A stretch of 64,000 bases of DNA, taken from an uncultured Oscillospiraceae bacterium (GTDB lineage Bacteria; Bacillota; Clostridia; Oscillospirales; Oscillospiraceae). How positions within the stretch are numbered: the first letter of the stretch is position 1; every line of letters begins with the position of its first letter. The position numbers and the translations under genes were made by a program. The notes beneath the pieces were generated by a model. It saw only the letters and a program-made list of their open reading frames with translations. It ran no database searches and was not told the origin of the DNA. The stretch covers positions 38,392 to 102,391 of the forward strand of contig CAKTPV010000008.1 in NCBI GenBank assembly GCA_934591815.1. The letters run 5' to 3'. Of the stretch, positions 8,170 to 16,822 are shown one piece after another.

Positions 8170-8416
8170 GACAAAAATTTGTCAAACTTCTTGGCGCATA
8201 TGCGAGATTGACAAGAACGTTGTGATAAATTATAATCAGAGCCATAATAAAATTATCAGAAGGACGGCGTGAGTCACATCCCTCGCACAGCAAATTCTGT
8301 CGGCGTATGATCGTCTCCTTCGTGCATGTGCAAGGCGGAGCAGCGCGCCCGTACCACCGATAAGCTGCTGCGTGGCGAAACGGCTCCCGTGACGGGCACT
8401 GAGATGGAGGTGCTGT
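8170..8416 (+). promoter_or_regulatory. patB-dpp promoter, palindrome and 5' leader
   Basis: A palindrome GACAAA-AA-TTTGTC (8170-8183) lies 24 bases before TTGACA (8208-8213), which is spaced 17 bases from TATAAT (8231-8236), a near-perfect sigma-A promoter. Transcription should begin near 8243, leaving a 5' leader of roughly 170 bases before patB. In the leader I see no known riboswitch. Two short frames occur: a GTG frame of 13 codons at 8269 after AGAAGGAC, and an ATG frame of 35 codons at 8326 that overlaps the patB start. Neither is convincing. Confidence 0.7.
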
Positions 8417-9601
8417 ATGAAATACGATTTTGACACACCCATTGACCGCAGAAACACCTTCTCCTTCAAGTGGGACTGCGGTATGGACTACTTCGGTCTC
8501 GACGACGTGATCCCCATGTGGGTGGCAGACATGGATTTTGCCTGCGCTCCCTGCATCGTGGAGGCCGTACAGAAGCGCGCCGCCCACCCGGTCTACGGCT
8601 ATGGCGTGCGCCAGCAGCCCTATTACGACGCGGTGATGGGCTGGCTGAAAAAGCGCCACGGCTTCGAGGTCAACTATGAGCATCTGGCCTTTGCGCCTCC
8701 CGGCGTGATCTACGCCATGAATGTGGTGCTCCGCATCCTCACCAAGCCCGGCGACAAGGTCATGGTCCCCATGCCCAACTACGATCCGCTGTTTGACATG
8801 GTCACCCGCGGCGGCCGGGAGCTGGTGGAGACGCCGCTGGTCTGGAAGGACGGGCGCTACACCTTCGACTTCGCCGACATGGAGGCAAAGGCTGCCTCCG
8901 GCGTGAAGGTTCTGGTGCTCTCCAGTCCCCACAACCCCACCGGCCGGGTATGGACCCGTCAGGAGCTGGAGGGTGTGGCGGAGATCTGCCTGCGGCACAA
9001 CATCTTCATGCTGGTGGACGAGATCCACTGCGACTTCGTGCCGCCGGAGCATCCCCATACCACCTTTGGCCTGCTGGGTGAGGATGTGCTGCGCCACGCC
9101 ATGGTCTGCTACTCCTCCAACAAGGGCTTCAATCTGGGCGGATTGGGCATGGCCACCCTCGTGCTGGCGGATGACGACCTGCGGTGCAAGTTCAACGAGG
9201 AGATGTCCATTGCCCAGACGCGGCTGGACAACATCTTCGGCATGGCTGCCCTCATAGCCGCCTACAACGACGGCGAGGAGTGGCTGGATCAGGCCATTGC
9301 CTATGTGTCTGACAACAAGGCGTATCTGGAGCAGTTCCTGCGGGAGCGCATCCCTCAGATCCGCATGATCCCCTCCGAGGGTACCTATCTGGTCTGGCTG
9401 GATTGCTCCCAGCTGCCCTACCGGGGCATGGCGCTGGAGCACTTCATGATCAACGAGGCCAAGGTGGCGTTCTGTGCCGGCTATGAGTTCGGCGAGCAGG
9501 GAGAAGCCTTCCTGCGCATGAACGTGGCCTGCCCCCGGTGTACCCTGACAAAGGCTCTGGAGCAGATAGAAAAAGCGGTCAACGGTCTGGCTCTTCAGTG
9601 A
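8417..9601 (+). CDS. patB: PatB/MalY-type PLP-dependent cystathionine beta-lyase
   Basis: A 394-residue fold-type I PLP enzyme of the PatB/MalY branch. PHNPTGR is at residues 171-177, VDEIHCDF follows near 200, and the PLP lysine sits in YSSNKGFN (Lys236). These enzymes cleave C-S bonds of cystathionine, cysteine or cysteine conjugates, giving pyruvate, ammonia and a thiol. GGAGG lies 7 bases before the ATG. It is followed after 59 bases by a peptide ABC transporter, and the pairing suggests that imported cysteine-containing peptides or conjugates are degraded. Substrate is inferred, not shown. Confidence 0.92.
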   Translation: MKYDFDTPIDRRNTFSFKWDCGMDYFGLDDVIPMWVADMDFACAPCIVEAVQKRAAHPVYGYGVRQQPYYDAVMGWLKKRHGFEVNYEHLAFAPPGVIYAMNVVLRILTKPGDKVMVPMPNYDPLFDMVTRGGRELVETPLVWKDGRYTFDFADMEAKAASGVKVLVLSSPHNPTGRVWTRQELEGVAEICLRHNIFMLVDEIHCDFVPPEHPHTTFGLLGEDVLRHAMVCYSSNKGFNLGGLGMATLVLADDDLRCKFNEEMSIAQTRLDNIFGMAALIAAYNDGEEWLDQAIAYVSDNKAYLEQFLRERIPQIRMIPSEGTYLVWLDCSQLPYRGMALEHFMINEAKVAFCAGYEFGEQGEAFLRMNVACPRCTLTKALEQIEKAVNGLALQ

Positions 9602-9660
9602 TCCCTGTAAACGACGCACCATGCGAAGTGAGAAAAAATTTTTTTAAAGGAGAAACAGCT

Positions 9661-11250
9661 ATGAAAAAGAGAACCATTGCACTTATCCTGTCCGTAGCTC
9701 TGTGTCTCTCGGTGGCCTTGACCGGCTGCGGGGCAGGCGATTCGCAGCAGAGCAACCCCGCTGATGACGGCAAAAAGAGCCTGACCATCGCGGTGCTGAA
9801 TGATGTTGTCTCGCTGGACCCGGCGGTAAAGGACAGCAGCGCCGAGATGCAGATGGCGTCTCATCTGTATGACCCCCTGGTGGACTACGATACAGATCTG
9901 GGCAAGAAGCCCGGTCTGGCAGAGAGCTGGACTGTTCTGGACGACGGCGTGACCTGGGAGTTTAAGCTCCGTCAGGGTGTGAAATTCTCCAACGGAAACG
10001 ACTTCAATGCCGATGACGTGGTCTTCAGCTTTGAGCGCATCCTCAATGATCCTACCCTGGAGATGGGCGTGTACCTCATGCGTCTTCAGGAGATCAAGAA
10101 GGTGGATGATTACACCGTGCAGCTGGTGACCAAGATCCCCTATCCCGTGTTTGCCGGCAGCCTGATCCACATCATGATGCTTGACAAGGAGACCTGCGAG
10201 GGTCTTACCAGCGAGGAGATCGCAGCGAACCCTGTGGGTACCGGCCGTTATCGGCTGGTGGAGCATGTGAAGGAATCCTATATCAAGCTGGTCCGCAACG
10301 ACGAGTACTGGGGCGAGCTGCCTGAAGCGGAGACCGTGGAGTTCCGCGTTATCGCCAATGCAGCTACCCGCACCACCGCTCTGATCAACGGCGAGGTGGA
10401 CTTCATCTCCAACATCCCCGTGATGGACGTGGAGCGCCTGAAGAACGACCCCAATGTGCAGGTCGTTACCAACCCCAGCCTGTCCTGCAGCTACATGGGC
10501 TTTGACCTGCTCAACGAGCATGGCTCCGCCGGCACCGACGATCCCAACCCGCTCCTCAATGTGAAGGTCCGTCAGGCCATCTACCACGCCATTGACATTC
10601 AGACGATCGTCGATACCGTCATGAACGGCTATGCCACCGTGGCCAACTCCTATATGCCCAGCATCTGTGTGGGATATAATGCCGACGTCGAGCGTCCCGC
10701 TTACGATCCCGAGCTTGCCAAGCAGCTCCTGACGGAGGCCGGCTATCCCAATGGCTTCTATCTCCGCATCGATGCCCGCAGCGACAGTGACATGAACGCC
10801 GATCAGGTGTCTCAGGCCATCGCCAGCTATCTGGAGAAGGTGGGCATCAAGACCGAGGTGAACCTGCTGCCTCGCGCCTCCTTCTATGAGAAGGTAAGCG
10901 CAGAGAACCTCCAGTCCTCCTTCTTCATGGCAGGATGGGGCGACAGCTCCGGCGAGGGCATGGTCATCTTCAACGATATGCTCTACACCTACGACGGCAA
11001 GCCCGGCATGGGCGAAGGCAACAAGGGCCATTACAGCAATGCCGAGGTGGACGCGCTGCTGGATCAGGCATCTGTTGAGCCCGATCAGGCCAAGCGTGCA
11101 GCTCTGGTAGAGCAGGTGGATCAGATCGCCCGGGACGAGGCTGCCTACATTCCTCTGTTCTTCAAGGACAACATCTTTGGCGTACGTGCCGGCATCCACT
11201 ACACCCCCAGTGCCGATGACCATATTCTGGCTTGGGACTTCACCTTCTAA
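9661..11250 (+). CDS. Peptide ABC transporter substrate-binding lipoprotein (SBP_bac_5)
   Basis: A 529-residue extracellular binding protein. The signal peptide MKKRTIALILSVALC ends in the lipobox LTGC, so it is anchored by lipid on Cys22. The mature part starts with a short QQSNPADDGKK linker and then the family 5 fold (LNDVVSLDPA, LAESWTVLDDGVTWEFKLRQG). The ATG at 9661 follows AAAGGAG; the longer frame back to 9538 runs into patB and is rejected. Family 5 proteins bind di- and oligopeptides, and some bind glutathione or nickel, so the precise ligand is open. It heads a five-gene transporter, with a stable hairpin before the permease genes. Confidence 0.93.
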   Translation: MKKRTIALILSVALCLSVALTGCGAGDSQQSNPADDGKKSLTIAVLNDVVSLDPAVKDSSAEMQMASHLYDPLVDYDTDLGKKPGLAESWTVLDDGVTWEFKLRQGVKFSNGNDFNADDVVFSFERILNDPTLEMGVYLMRLQEIKKVDDYTVQLVTKIPYPVFAGSLIHIMMLDKETCEGLTSEEIAANPVGTGRYRLVEHVKESYIKLVRNDEYWGELPEAETVEFRVIANAATRTTALINGEVDFISNIPVMDVERLKNDPNVQVVTNPSLSCSYMGFDLLNEHGSAGTDDPNPLLNVKVRQAIYHAIDIQTIVDTVMNGYATVANSYMPSICVGYNADVERPAYDPELAKQLLTEAGYPNGFYLRIDARSDSDMNADQVSQAIASYLEKVGIKTEVNLLPRASFYEKVSAENLQSSFFMAGWGDSSGEGMVIFNDMLYTYDGKPGMGEGNKGHYSNAEVDALLDQASVEPDQAKRAALVEQVDQIARDEAAYIPLFFKDNIFGVRAGIHYTPSADDHILAWDFTF

Positions 11251-11276
11251 GCGTATATAAAGAACAATCAATGGGA

Positions 11277-11308
11277 GGAGGCAGAAGGGGATCTTCCCTT
11301 CTGCCTCC
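11277..11308 (+). other. Intra-operon RNA hairpin between binding-protein and permease genes
   Basis: A 13-bp perfect stem (GGAGGCAGAAGGG paired with CCCTTCTGCCTCC, loop GATCTT) has no T-run after it. Such stems usually protect the upstream mRNA and raise expression of the binding protein over the permeases. That role is inferred. Confidence 0.6.
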
Positions 11309-11345
11309 CACCAATAGGGTGTAAGCCCGTAAATGAGGTGTTACC

Positions 11346-12311
11346 GTGTTCAAGTATTTCCTGAAGCGGCTGGCGCAAATGGTAGTTACACTTTTCATTG
11401 TGTCCATTCTGGTATTTGTTCTGGCCAACTTCATTGGCGACCCCGTCAATATGCTGGTCTCTCCCAAGGCTCCGCCTGAGGTTCGAGAGCAGGTTCGAGA
11501 AGAGCTGGGGCTCAACAGACCGATCCTGGAGCAGTATGTATCTTTTGTCAGCAATGCGTTCAAGGGAGATTTCGGCAAGTCCTATATCTATAAGGTGGAT
11601 GTGCTCTCCCTGATTGCCCAGCGGGTGCCTGCTACGCTGGAGCTGGTTTTTGTATCAGTCGTGCTGGCTCTCGTCATCTCCATCCCACTGGGTGTATATG
11701 CGGGCGCTTTTCCCAAACGAAAATCCAGCACACTGGTGATGGGAGGTTCCATTCTGGGCATTTCCCTGCCCTCCTTCTTCATCGGCATCATGCTGATCTA
11801 CATTTTCTCCCTGAAGCTGCATTGGTTCCCCTCCTCGGGACGGGGCGCAACAACGTCGTTCCTGGGAATGAATTTCAGCTTGTTTGCACCCGGTGGGCTT
11901 AAGTACATTATCCTGCCTGCCCTCACGCTGTCTGTGACCAACATCGCGTCTCTGGTACGGCTTACCCGTGCCGGCGTGATGGAGAATATGCGGCAGGACT
12001 ATATCAAGTTTGCCCGAGCAAAAGGTGTGTCCACCCGAAAGGTTCTCTTTGGACACGCTCTGAAAAATGCCCTGATCCCGGTTATTACGGTGTTCGGCAT
12101 GGAGATCGGCTCTCTGATCGCCTTTACGACGGTGACCGAGACCATCTACTCCTGGCCGGGGCTCGGCAAGCTGCTCATTGACTCCATTAACTCGGTGGAT
12201 CGGCCGATCATTGTGGCCTATCTGATTCTCACTACGGTGTTGTTCGTGTTTATCAATTTTGTGGTCGACCTTCTGTATACAGTCATCGACCCGAGAATCG
12301 AATTCAGGTGA
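11346..12311 (+). CDS. dppB: Peptide ABC transporter permease (DppB/OppB type)
   Basis: A 321-residue inner-membrane subunit starting at GTG 11346, with GAGGTG 5 bases upstream. The N-terminal helix MFKYFLKRLAQMVVTLFIVSILVFVL and the extracytoplasmic TAxx-like segment are typical of the B-type permease. The EAA loop, which contacts the ATPases, is visible as YIKFARAKGVSTRKVLFGHALKNA at about residues 218-241. It ends 6 bases before the second permease gene. Confidence 0.93.
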   Translation: MFKYFLKRLAQMVVTLFIVSILVFVLANFIGDPVNMLVSPKAPPEVREQVREELGLNRPILEQYVSFVSNAFKGDFGKSYIYKVDVLSLIAQRVPATLELVFVSVVLALVISIPLGVYAGAFPKRKSSTLVMGGSILGISLPSFFIGIMLIYIFSLKLHWFPSSGRGATTSFLGMNFSLFAPGGLKYIILPALTLSVTNIASLVRLTRAGVMENMRQDYIKFARAKGVSTRKVLFGHALKNALIPVITVFGMEIGSLIAFTTVTETIYSWPGLGKLLIDSINSVDRPIIVAYLILTTVLFVFINFVVDLLYTVIDPRIEFR

Positions 12312-12317
12312 TGCGCT

Positions 12318-13235
12318 ATGGGTGAAATGAAAAAAATGGGCGCTGCCCCTAACAAGAGCTTGTTCCGGCGCCTCGCTGAGTCTGAGTTCTTTCACAATTA
12401 CAAGCGCAGTCCGTCCGCCATCATCGGCACGGTGATCGTGGTACTGGTGCTGTTCATTGCCCTTTTCGGGCCGTTGTTTGCGCCGCAGAACCCCTATGAT
12501 GTGGCCTCTCTTTCCCTCACGGATTCCTACAAGCCGCCTGCATGGGAAGCGGGAGGTGACGCCCGGTTTATTTTTGGCACCGACAGCCAGGGACGGGATA
12601 TTTTCAGCTCTCTTATTTACGGAAGCCGTATCTCCCTCTTTATCGGCGTTGTCGGTACGCTGCTGGCCTGTGCCGTAGGCATCACGCTGGGACTGATCTC
12701 AGGCTATTTCGGCGGGAGAGTAGACGCTATCATCATGCGTTTGGCAGATATCCTGCTCTCTTTCCCCGATATTCTTGTGGCGCTCTTCATCATGACCATG
12801 TTCGGACGGGGCGTAAGTAAGCTGCTGGTCGTGTTTACGATCATCGGGTGCGTCACATACATCCGTACCGTCCGAGCCGAGGTGCTGACGGTGAAGCAGA
12901 TGGAGTATGTGGATGCAGCCAGAGTCATCGGCATCCCCAATATCCTGATCATTGCCAAGCATGTGCTGCCCAATGTTATGACCACCGTCATCGTTCTCTC
13001 CACTATGAAGGTGGGCGGTCTTATTCTGGCAGAAGCCACGTTGAGCTTCCTGGGCGTAGGCGTTCCGGTCACGGAGCCCTCTCTGGGTATGCTGGTCAAG
13101 AATGGCTTCGACGTGCTGTTCAGTGGATACTGGTGGATCGCGGTGATGCCGGGTCTCTACATCATGCTGATCGTGTTCGGAATCAATCTTTTGGGAGATT
13201 TCCTGCGCGATGAGTTCAATCCTAAGCTGAAGTAA
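12318..13235 (+). CDS. dppC: Peptide ABC transporter permease (DppC/OppC type)
   Basis: A 305-residue permease. It has the N-terminal OppC_N segment (FHNYKRSPSAIIGTVIVVLVLFIALFGP), the FGTDSQGRDIFSSLIYGSR signature of the C-type subunit, and the EAA loop YVDAARVIGIPNILIIAKHVLPN. It should pair with the DppB-type subunit to form the channel. The start at 12318 was chosen for its spacing from the end of dppB; a second Met lies four codons in. Confidence 0.93.
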   Translation: MGEMKKMGAAPNKSLFRRLAESEFFHNYKRSPSAIIGTVIVVLVLFIALFGPLFAPQNPYDVASLSLTDSYKPPAWEAGGDARFIFGTDSQGRDIFSSLIYGSRISLFIGVVGTLLACAVGITLGLISGYFGGRVDAIIMRLADILLSFPDILVALFIMTMFGRGVSKLLVVFTIIGCVTYIRTVRAEVLTVKQMEYVDAARVIGIPNILIIAKHVLPNVMTTVIVLSTMKVGGLILAEATLSFLGVGVPVTEPSLGMLVKNGFDVLFSGYWWIAVMPGLYIMLIVFGINLLGDFLRDEFNPKLK

Positions 13236-13248
13236 GGGGGGAAGTGAG

Positions 13249-14238
13249 ATGAGCGAAACACTGCTGCAGGTGGAAAACCTGCGAACCTACTTCCACACCT
13301 TTCGCGGTGTGGTCAAGGCGGTGGATGGCGTTAGCTTTTCCCTGGATGAGGGACAGGTGCTGGGCATCGTGGGCGAGTCGGGCAGCGGTAAATCCGTTAG
13401 CAGCTTTTCCATTCTGAAATTGATCGAGCCGCCCGGAGTGGTGGAATCGGACAAGATCCTTTTCCAGGGTGAGGATATCAGCAAAAAGAGCGAACGGGAA
13501 ATGATGAAGATCAGAGGCAAGGCGATCTCCATGGTGTTCCAGGATCCTATGACCTCCCTGAATCCGCTCTATACCATCGAAAAGCAGATCACCGAGATGC
13601 TGGATCTCCACCAGAAGCAGATGACCAAGCAGGAAAAGCACGCGCGCTGTGTGGAATTGCTGCAAATGGTGGGCATCCCCAACCCGGAGGACCGGCTGAA
13701 ATCCTACCCCCATCAGTTTTCAGGCGGTATGCGGCAGCGGGTCATCATTGCGATCGCCTTGGCTGCCAACCCGAAGCTCATCATCGCCGATGAGCCCACC
13801 ACTGCGCTGGATGTGACCATACAGGCGCAGATCCTCAAGCTCATGGATAAGCTGGTGAAGGAGCAGGACGCTTCCCTCATTTTGATCACCCATGACTTGG
13901 CGGTGGTTTCCCAGATGGCGGATCGTATCATCGTTATGTACTGCGGCAAAATCGTGGAAAACGGCTCTCGGGATGACGTGATCCGCCGTCCCAGCCATCC
14001 GTATACCGTGGGACTTCTTAACTCCATCCCCAGAATGGGAGAGGAGCAGAAACGATTGGAGTCCATTCCGGGTATGGTTCCCAGTATGCTGGATCTGCCC
14101 CAAGGATGTTACTTCGCTCCCAGATGCAAATACTGCCAGGATATTTGCCGTACCGTGGCGCCTGAAAACCATGAGGTGGGCCCGGGGCATTGTGCGGCTT
14201 GCCACTTTCCGCTGACAGGAGGCGAGAGCCATGAGTAA
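13249..14238 (+). CDS. dppD: Peptide ABC transporter ATPase (DppD/OppD type)
   Basis: A 329-residue nucleotide-binding subunit. Walker A GESGSGKS is at residues 42-49, the signature is FSGGMRQR, Walker B is LIIADEPTTALD and the switch histidine is in LITHDLAVV. The C-terminal oligopeptide-transporter extension contains a cysteine set (GCYFAPRCKYCQDIC) that matches the Fe-S or zinc-like motif of DppD proteins. GGGGGGAAGTGAG precedes the ATG. It overlaps dppF by 8 bases. Confidence 0.95.
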   Translation: MSETLLQVENLRTYFHTFRGVVKAVDGVSFSLDEGQVLGIVGESGSGKSVSSFSILKLIEPPGVVESDKILFQGEDISKKSEREMMKIRGKAISMVFQDPMTSLNPLYTIEKQITEMLDLHQKQMTKQEKHARCVELLQMVGIPNPEDRLKSYPHQFSGGMRQRVIIAIALAANPKLIIADEPTTALDVTIQAQILKLMDKLVKEQDASLILITHDLAVVSQMADRIIVMYCGKIVENGSRDDVIRRPSHPYTVGLLNSIPRMGEEQKRLESIPGMVPSMLDLPQGCYFAPRCKYCQDICRTVAPENHEVGPGHCAACHFPLTGGESHE

Positions 14239-15226
14239 GATTCTTCAGGTGGAAAACCTGGTGCAGGAGTTTAATCTCACCAAGGATTTTCTGGATAAGG
14301 TAAAATTCAAAAAAGGCCATTTTTCACTGGAAAATCGAGTGGTTCACGCGGTCAACGGCGTCAGCTTCGACGTGGAGCAGGGCGAGGTGTTCAGCTTGGT
14401 GGGCGAGTCCGGCTGCGGAAAGTCTACCACGGCCCGTACCATCATCAAGCTGATCGAGCCAAAGTCCGGCAAGATCATATTTGACGGACGCGATATCACC
14501 CGGCTCAAGCCGCAGGAGATGCGCCCCATCCGTCGAGAGATGCAGATGATCTTCCAGGACCCCTATGCCTCCCTGAATCCCCGGCAGAAGATCATGGAGA
14601 TCCTCACCGAGCCGATGCTGTTTCACAAGCTGTGCAGCAGCAAGGCAGAGGCAGAGGAGAAGGCGATTCAGCTGCTGGAGCGTGTTGGACTCAGCTCCGA
14701 GCAGGCCAACCGGTATCCGCATCAGTTTTCCGGCGGTCAGCGTCAGCGCATCGGCATAGCCCGGGCGTTGGCGGTCGAGCCGAAATTCATCATAGCGGAT
14801 GAGCCGGTATCTGCTTTGGATGTGTCCATTCAGGCGCAGATCCTGAACATTCTTATGGATCTGAAGGATGAATTTCATTTTTCCTATCTGTTCATTGCAC
14901 ACGACCTGAGCGTGGTCAAGCACATCAGCGACAGCTTGGGTGTCATGTATCTGGGATCTATCGTGGAGCGGGCTCCGAAGAAGCTGCTGTTCTCCAACCC
15001 GGTTCACCCTTATACCAAGGCGCTCTTTTCCGCTGCACCAACGATTGACGAGGGCAATATTGCCGAATCGCAGGAGCTGCGCGGAGAGATTCCCAGTCCG
15101 ATCCACCTGCCCACCGGCTGTCCCTTCCACGACCGCTGTCCTGTGGCTTGCCCGGACTGCGCGCGGGAGGTCCCAGGGTTCAAAGAGGTGGAGTCCGGAC
15201 ACTTCGCGGCCTGCCATCTGCTGTAA
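14231..15226 (+). CDS. dppF: Peptide ABC transporter ATPase (DppF/OppF type)
   Basis: A 331-residue partner ATPase. Walker A reads GESGCGKS, the signature FSGGQRQR, Walker B FIIADEPVSALD, and the switch region FIAHDLSVV. An insertion of about 25 residues between the first strand and Walker A (TKDFLDKVKFKKGHFSLEN) is common in OppF. The C-terminal cysteine motif GCPFHDRCPVACPDC is present. It overlaps dppD by 8 bases and closes the transporter operon, which ends in a strong terminator at 15269. Confidence 0.95.
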   Translation: MSKILQVENLVQEFNLTKDFLDKVKFKKGHFSLENRVVHAVNGVSFDVEQGEVFSLVGESGCGKSTTARTIIKLIEPKSGKIIFDGRDITRLKPQEMRPIRREMQMIFQDPYASLNPRQKIMEILTEPMLFHKLCSSKAEAEEKAIQLLERVGLSSEQANRYPHQFSGGQRQRIGIARALAVEPKFIIADEPVSALDVSIQAQILNILMDLKDEFHFSYLFIAHDLSVVKHISDSLGVMYLGSIVERAPKKLLFSNPVHPYTKALFSAAPTIDEGNIAESQELRGEIPSPIHLPTGCPFHDRCPVACPDCAREVPGFKEVESGHFAACHLL

Positions 15227-15268
15227 AAAAAGGGGATTTGGCGCGGGTGCATTCCCTCGCACACCCCT

Positions 15269-15300
15269 GCGGGGGCGGCTATGCCGCCCCCGCTTTTTTT
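15269..15300 (+). terminator. Intrinsic terminator of the dpp operon
   Basis: GCGGGGGCGGC, loop TAT, GCCGCCCCCGC and seven T residues make a canonical strong terminator. Confidence 0.93.
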
Positions 15301-15340
15301 GATTGGTTATCATGGAATAGACCATAAGGAGGAAGAAAAA

Positions 15341-16822
15341 ATGGAACTGCAACTTGTGAAACAGTATGACGCCAGAGCTTGGGACGGTGTGGTGGTCCCG
15401 CTGGGAGAAGGCAACCTGAACGGCTATCAGGGCCCTTGGGAGCAGGAGCTCGCCGCAGTTCGTGCCTCGGGGCGGTTTGAAGGAAAAACAGGCGAGGTCT
15501 ACCGCTTTTCTGTTCTTTCGGAGGGCGCATTGACCCAGATCTTCCTGCTGGGACTGGGAAAGGACTGGAGTCTGGAGCAGGTGCTGGAGAACTGTGCCAA
15601 GGTGTATCGTCAGTGTCACGAAATGGATCTGCGCGCGGTGTGCACCGATCTGCGGGGTGTGTGTCCGCAGTTCACGCCGGCGCAATTCCAAAAGGTGGCA
15701 GAGGCGGCAGCTCTTACCAGCTACCGCTTTGACAAGTACAAGACGACCCCTGCGCCGACGGGGATCGAAACGGCTGCGTTCCTCTGCGAGACGCCGGGGT
15801 GCTATGAGGCCGCTCTGACGGAGGCTGAGGTGGCTGCTAAGGCCACCTGTATCGCACGGGATCTGATCAATGAGCCTCCGACGGTGCTCACCCCTGCCAA
15901 GCTTGCGCAGGCGGCGCAGGAGCTTTTTGAGGGGACACCGGTGAAGGTGACCGTTTACGGCAGAGATGAGGTAGAGCGTATCGGACTTACCGCTTTTCTG
16001 GAGGTCGGAAAGGGCTCGATCCACGAGCCGAAGCTCATTGTCATGGAATATACCGGCGCTCAGGACGTGGAGAGCCGCTTGGGGCTGATCGGCAAGGGCC
16101 TTACCTACGACAGCGGCGGATACTCCCTCCAGTCGTCTGAGTTTATGGAGACCATGCAGCACGATATGAGCGGCGCGGCTGCGGTGATGGGCTCCCTGTG
16201 GGCGGCGCAGAAGCAGGGGCTTCGGATCAATATTACCGGCGTGGTGGCGGCTTGTGAGAATAAGCTCTCCGCAACCGCCTATGTGCCGGGCGATGTGATC
16301 CGCTCTATGTCCGGACGGTATATCGAGGTAAACAATACCGATGCCGAGGGCCGCATCACGCTGGCTGACGCTGTGACGTATACCAAGCAGTGCTGCGGCG
16401 TGGATCGTATCGTGGATATCGCCACGCTCACCGACGGTATCCAGACAGCTCTGGGAAACCGCCGCTGCGGAGCGTTCACCAACAACCGGGCCTTGACCGC
16501 GCAGGTGGAGAAGGGCGCTGCCGCTGCCTGTGAGCGGATGTGGGAGCTGCCCTGTGATGAGAATCTCCGCCGGGTGCTGGATTCCCGTGTGGCCCATCTG
16601 AAGAACAGCGCGATGGGCTCCAGCGTGGGCGGATATGCCACGGTAGGCGCCATGTTCGTGAAGGAATTTGTCGAGGAGACGCCTTGGATCCATTTGGACA
16701 TCGGCGGTACCGCATGGACCACCGAATGCGAGGGGATCTATACAAAGGGCGGCATCGGGTTTGGCACGCGGATGCTCTATGAGACGTTTAAGGTGATGGA
16801 AAAGGAGGGAACGCAGGTATGA
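15341..16822 (+). CDS. M17-family leucyl aminopeptidase
   Basis: A 493-residue two-metal cytosolic aminopeptidase. The family signature NTDAEGR is at residues 332-338, and the upstream metal and catalytic segment GKGLTYDSGG holds Lys252 and Asp257. The N-terminal domain is divergent, as is usual. The ATG at 15341 has AAGGAGGA upstream; an in-frame ATG 20 codons earlier lies in the terminator region and is rejected. It overlaps the S9 peptidase gene by the ATGA junction, so the two are translationally coupled. It should release N-terminal residues from peptides brought in by the adjacent Dpp transporter. Confidence 0.93.
   Translation: MELQLVKQYDARAWDGVVVPLGEGNLNGYQGPWEQELAAVRASGRFEGKTGEVYRFSVLSEGALTQIFLLGLGKDWSLEQVLENCAKVYRQCHEMDLRAVCTDLRGVCPQFTPAQFQKVAEAAALTSYRFDKYKTTPAPTGIETAAFLCETPGCYEAALTEAEVAAKATCIARDLINEPPTVLTPAKLAQAAQELFEGTPVKVTVYGRDEVERIGLTAFLEVGKGSIHEPKLIVMEYTGAQDVESRLGLIGKGLTYDSGGYSLQSSEFMETMQHDMSGAAAVMGSLWAAQKQGLRINITGVVAACENKLSATAYVPGDVIRSMSGRYIEVNNTDAEGRITLADAVTYTKQCCGVDRIVDIATLTDGIQTALGNRRCGAFTNNRALTAQVEKGAAAACERMWELPCDENLRRVLDSRVAHLKNSAMGSSVGGYATVGAMFVKEFVEETPWIHLDIGGTAWTTECEGIYTKGGIGFGTRMLYETFKVMEKEGTQV

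Noticed and set aside
8237..8416. T-box or SAM riboswitch in the patB leader
   Set aside because: The T-box GGGTGGNACCGCG element and SAM-I core are not present.
8084..9622. A 512-codon minus-strand frame
   Set aside because: It is antisense to patB and crosses the promoter region.
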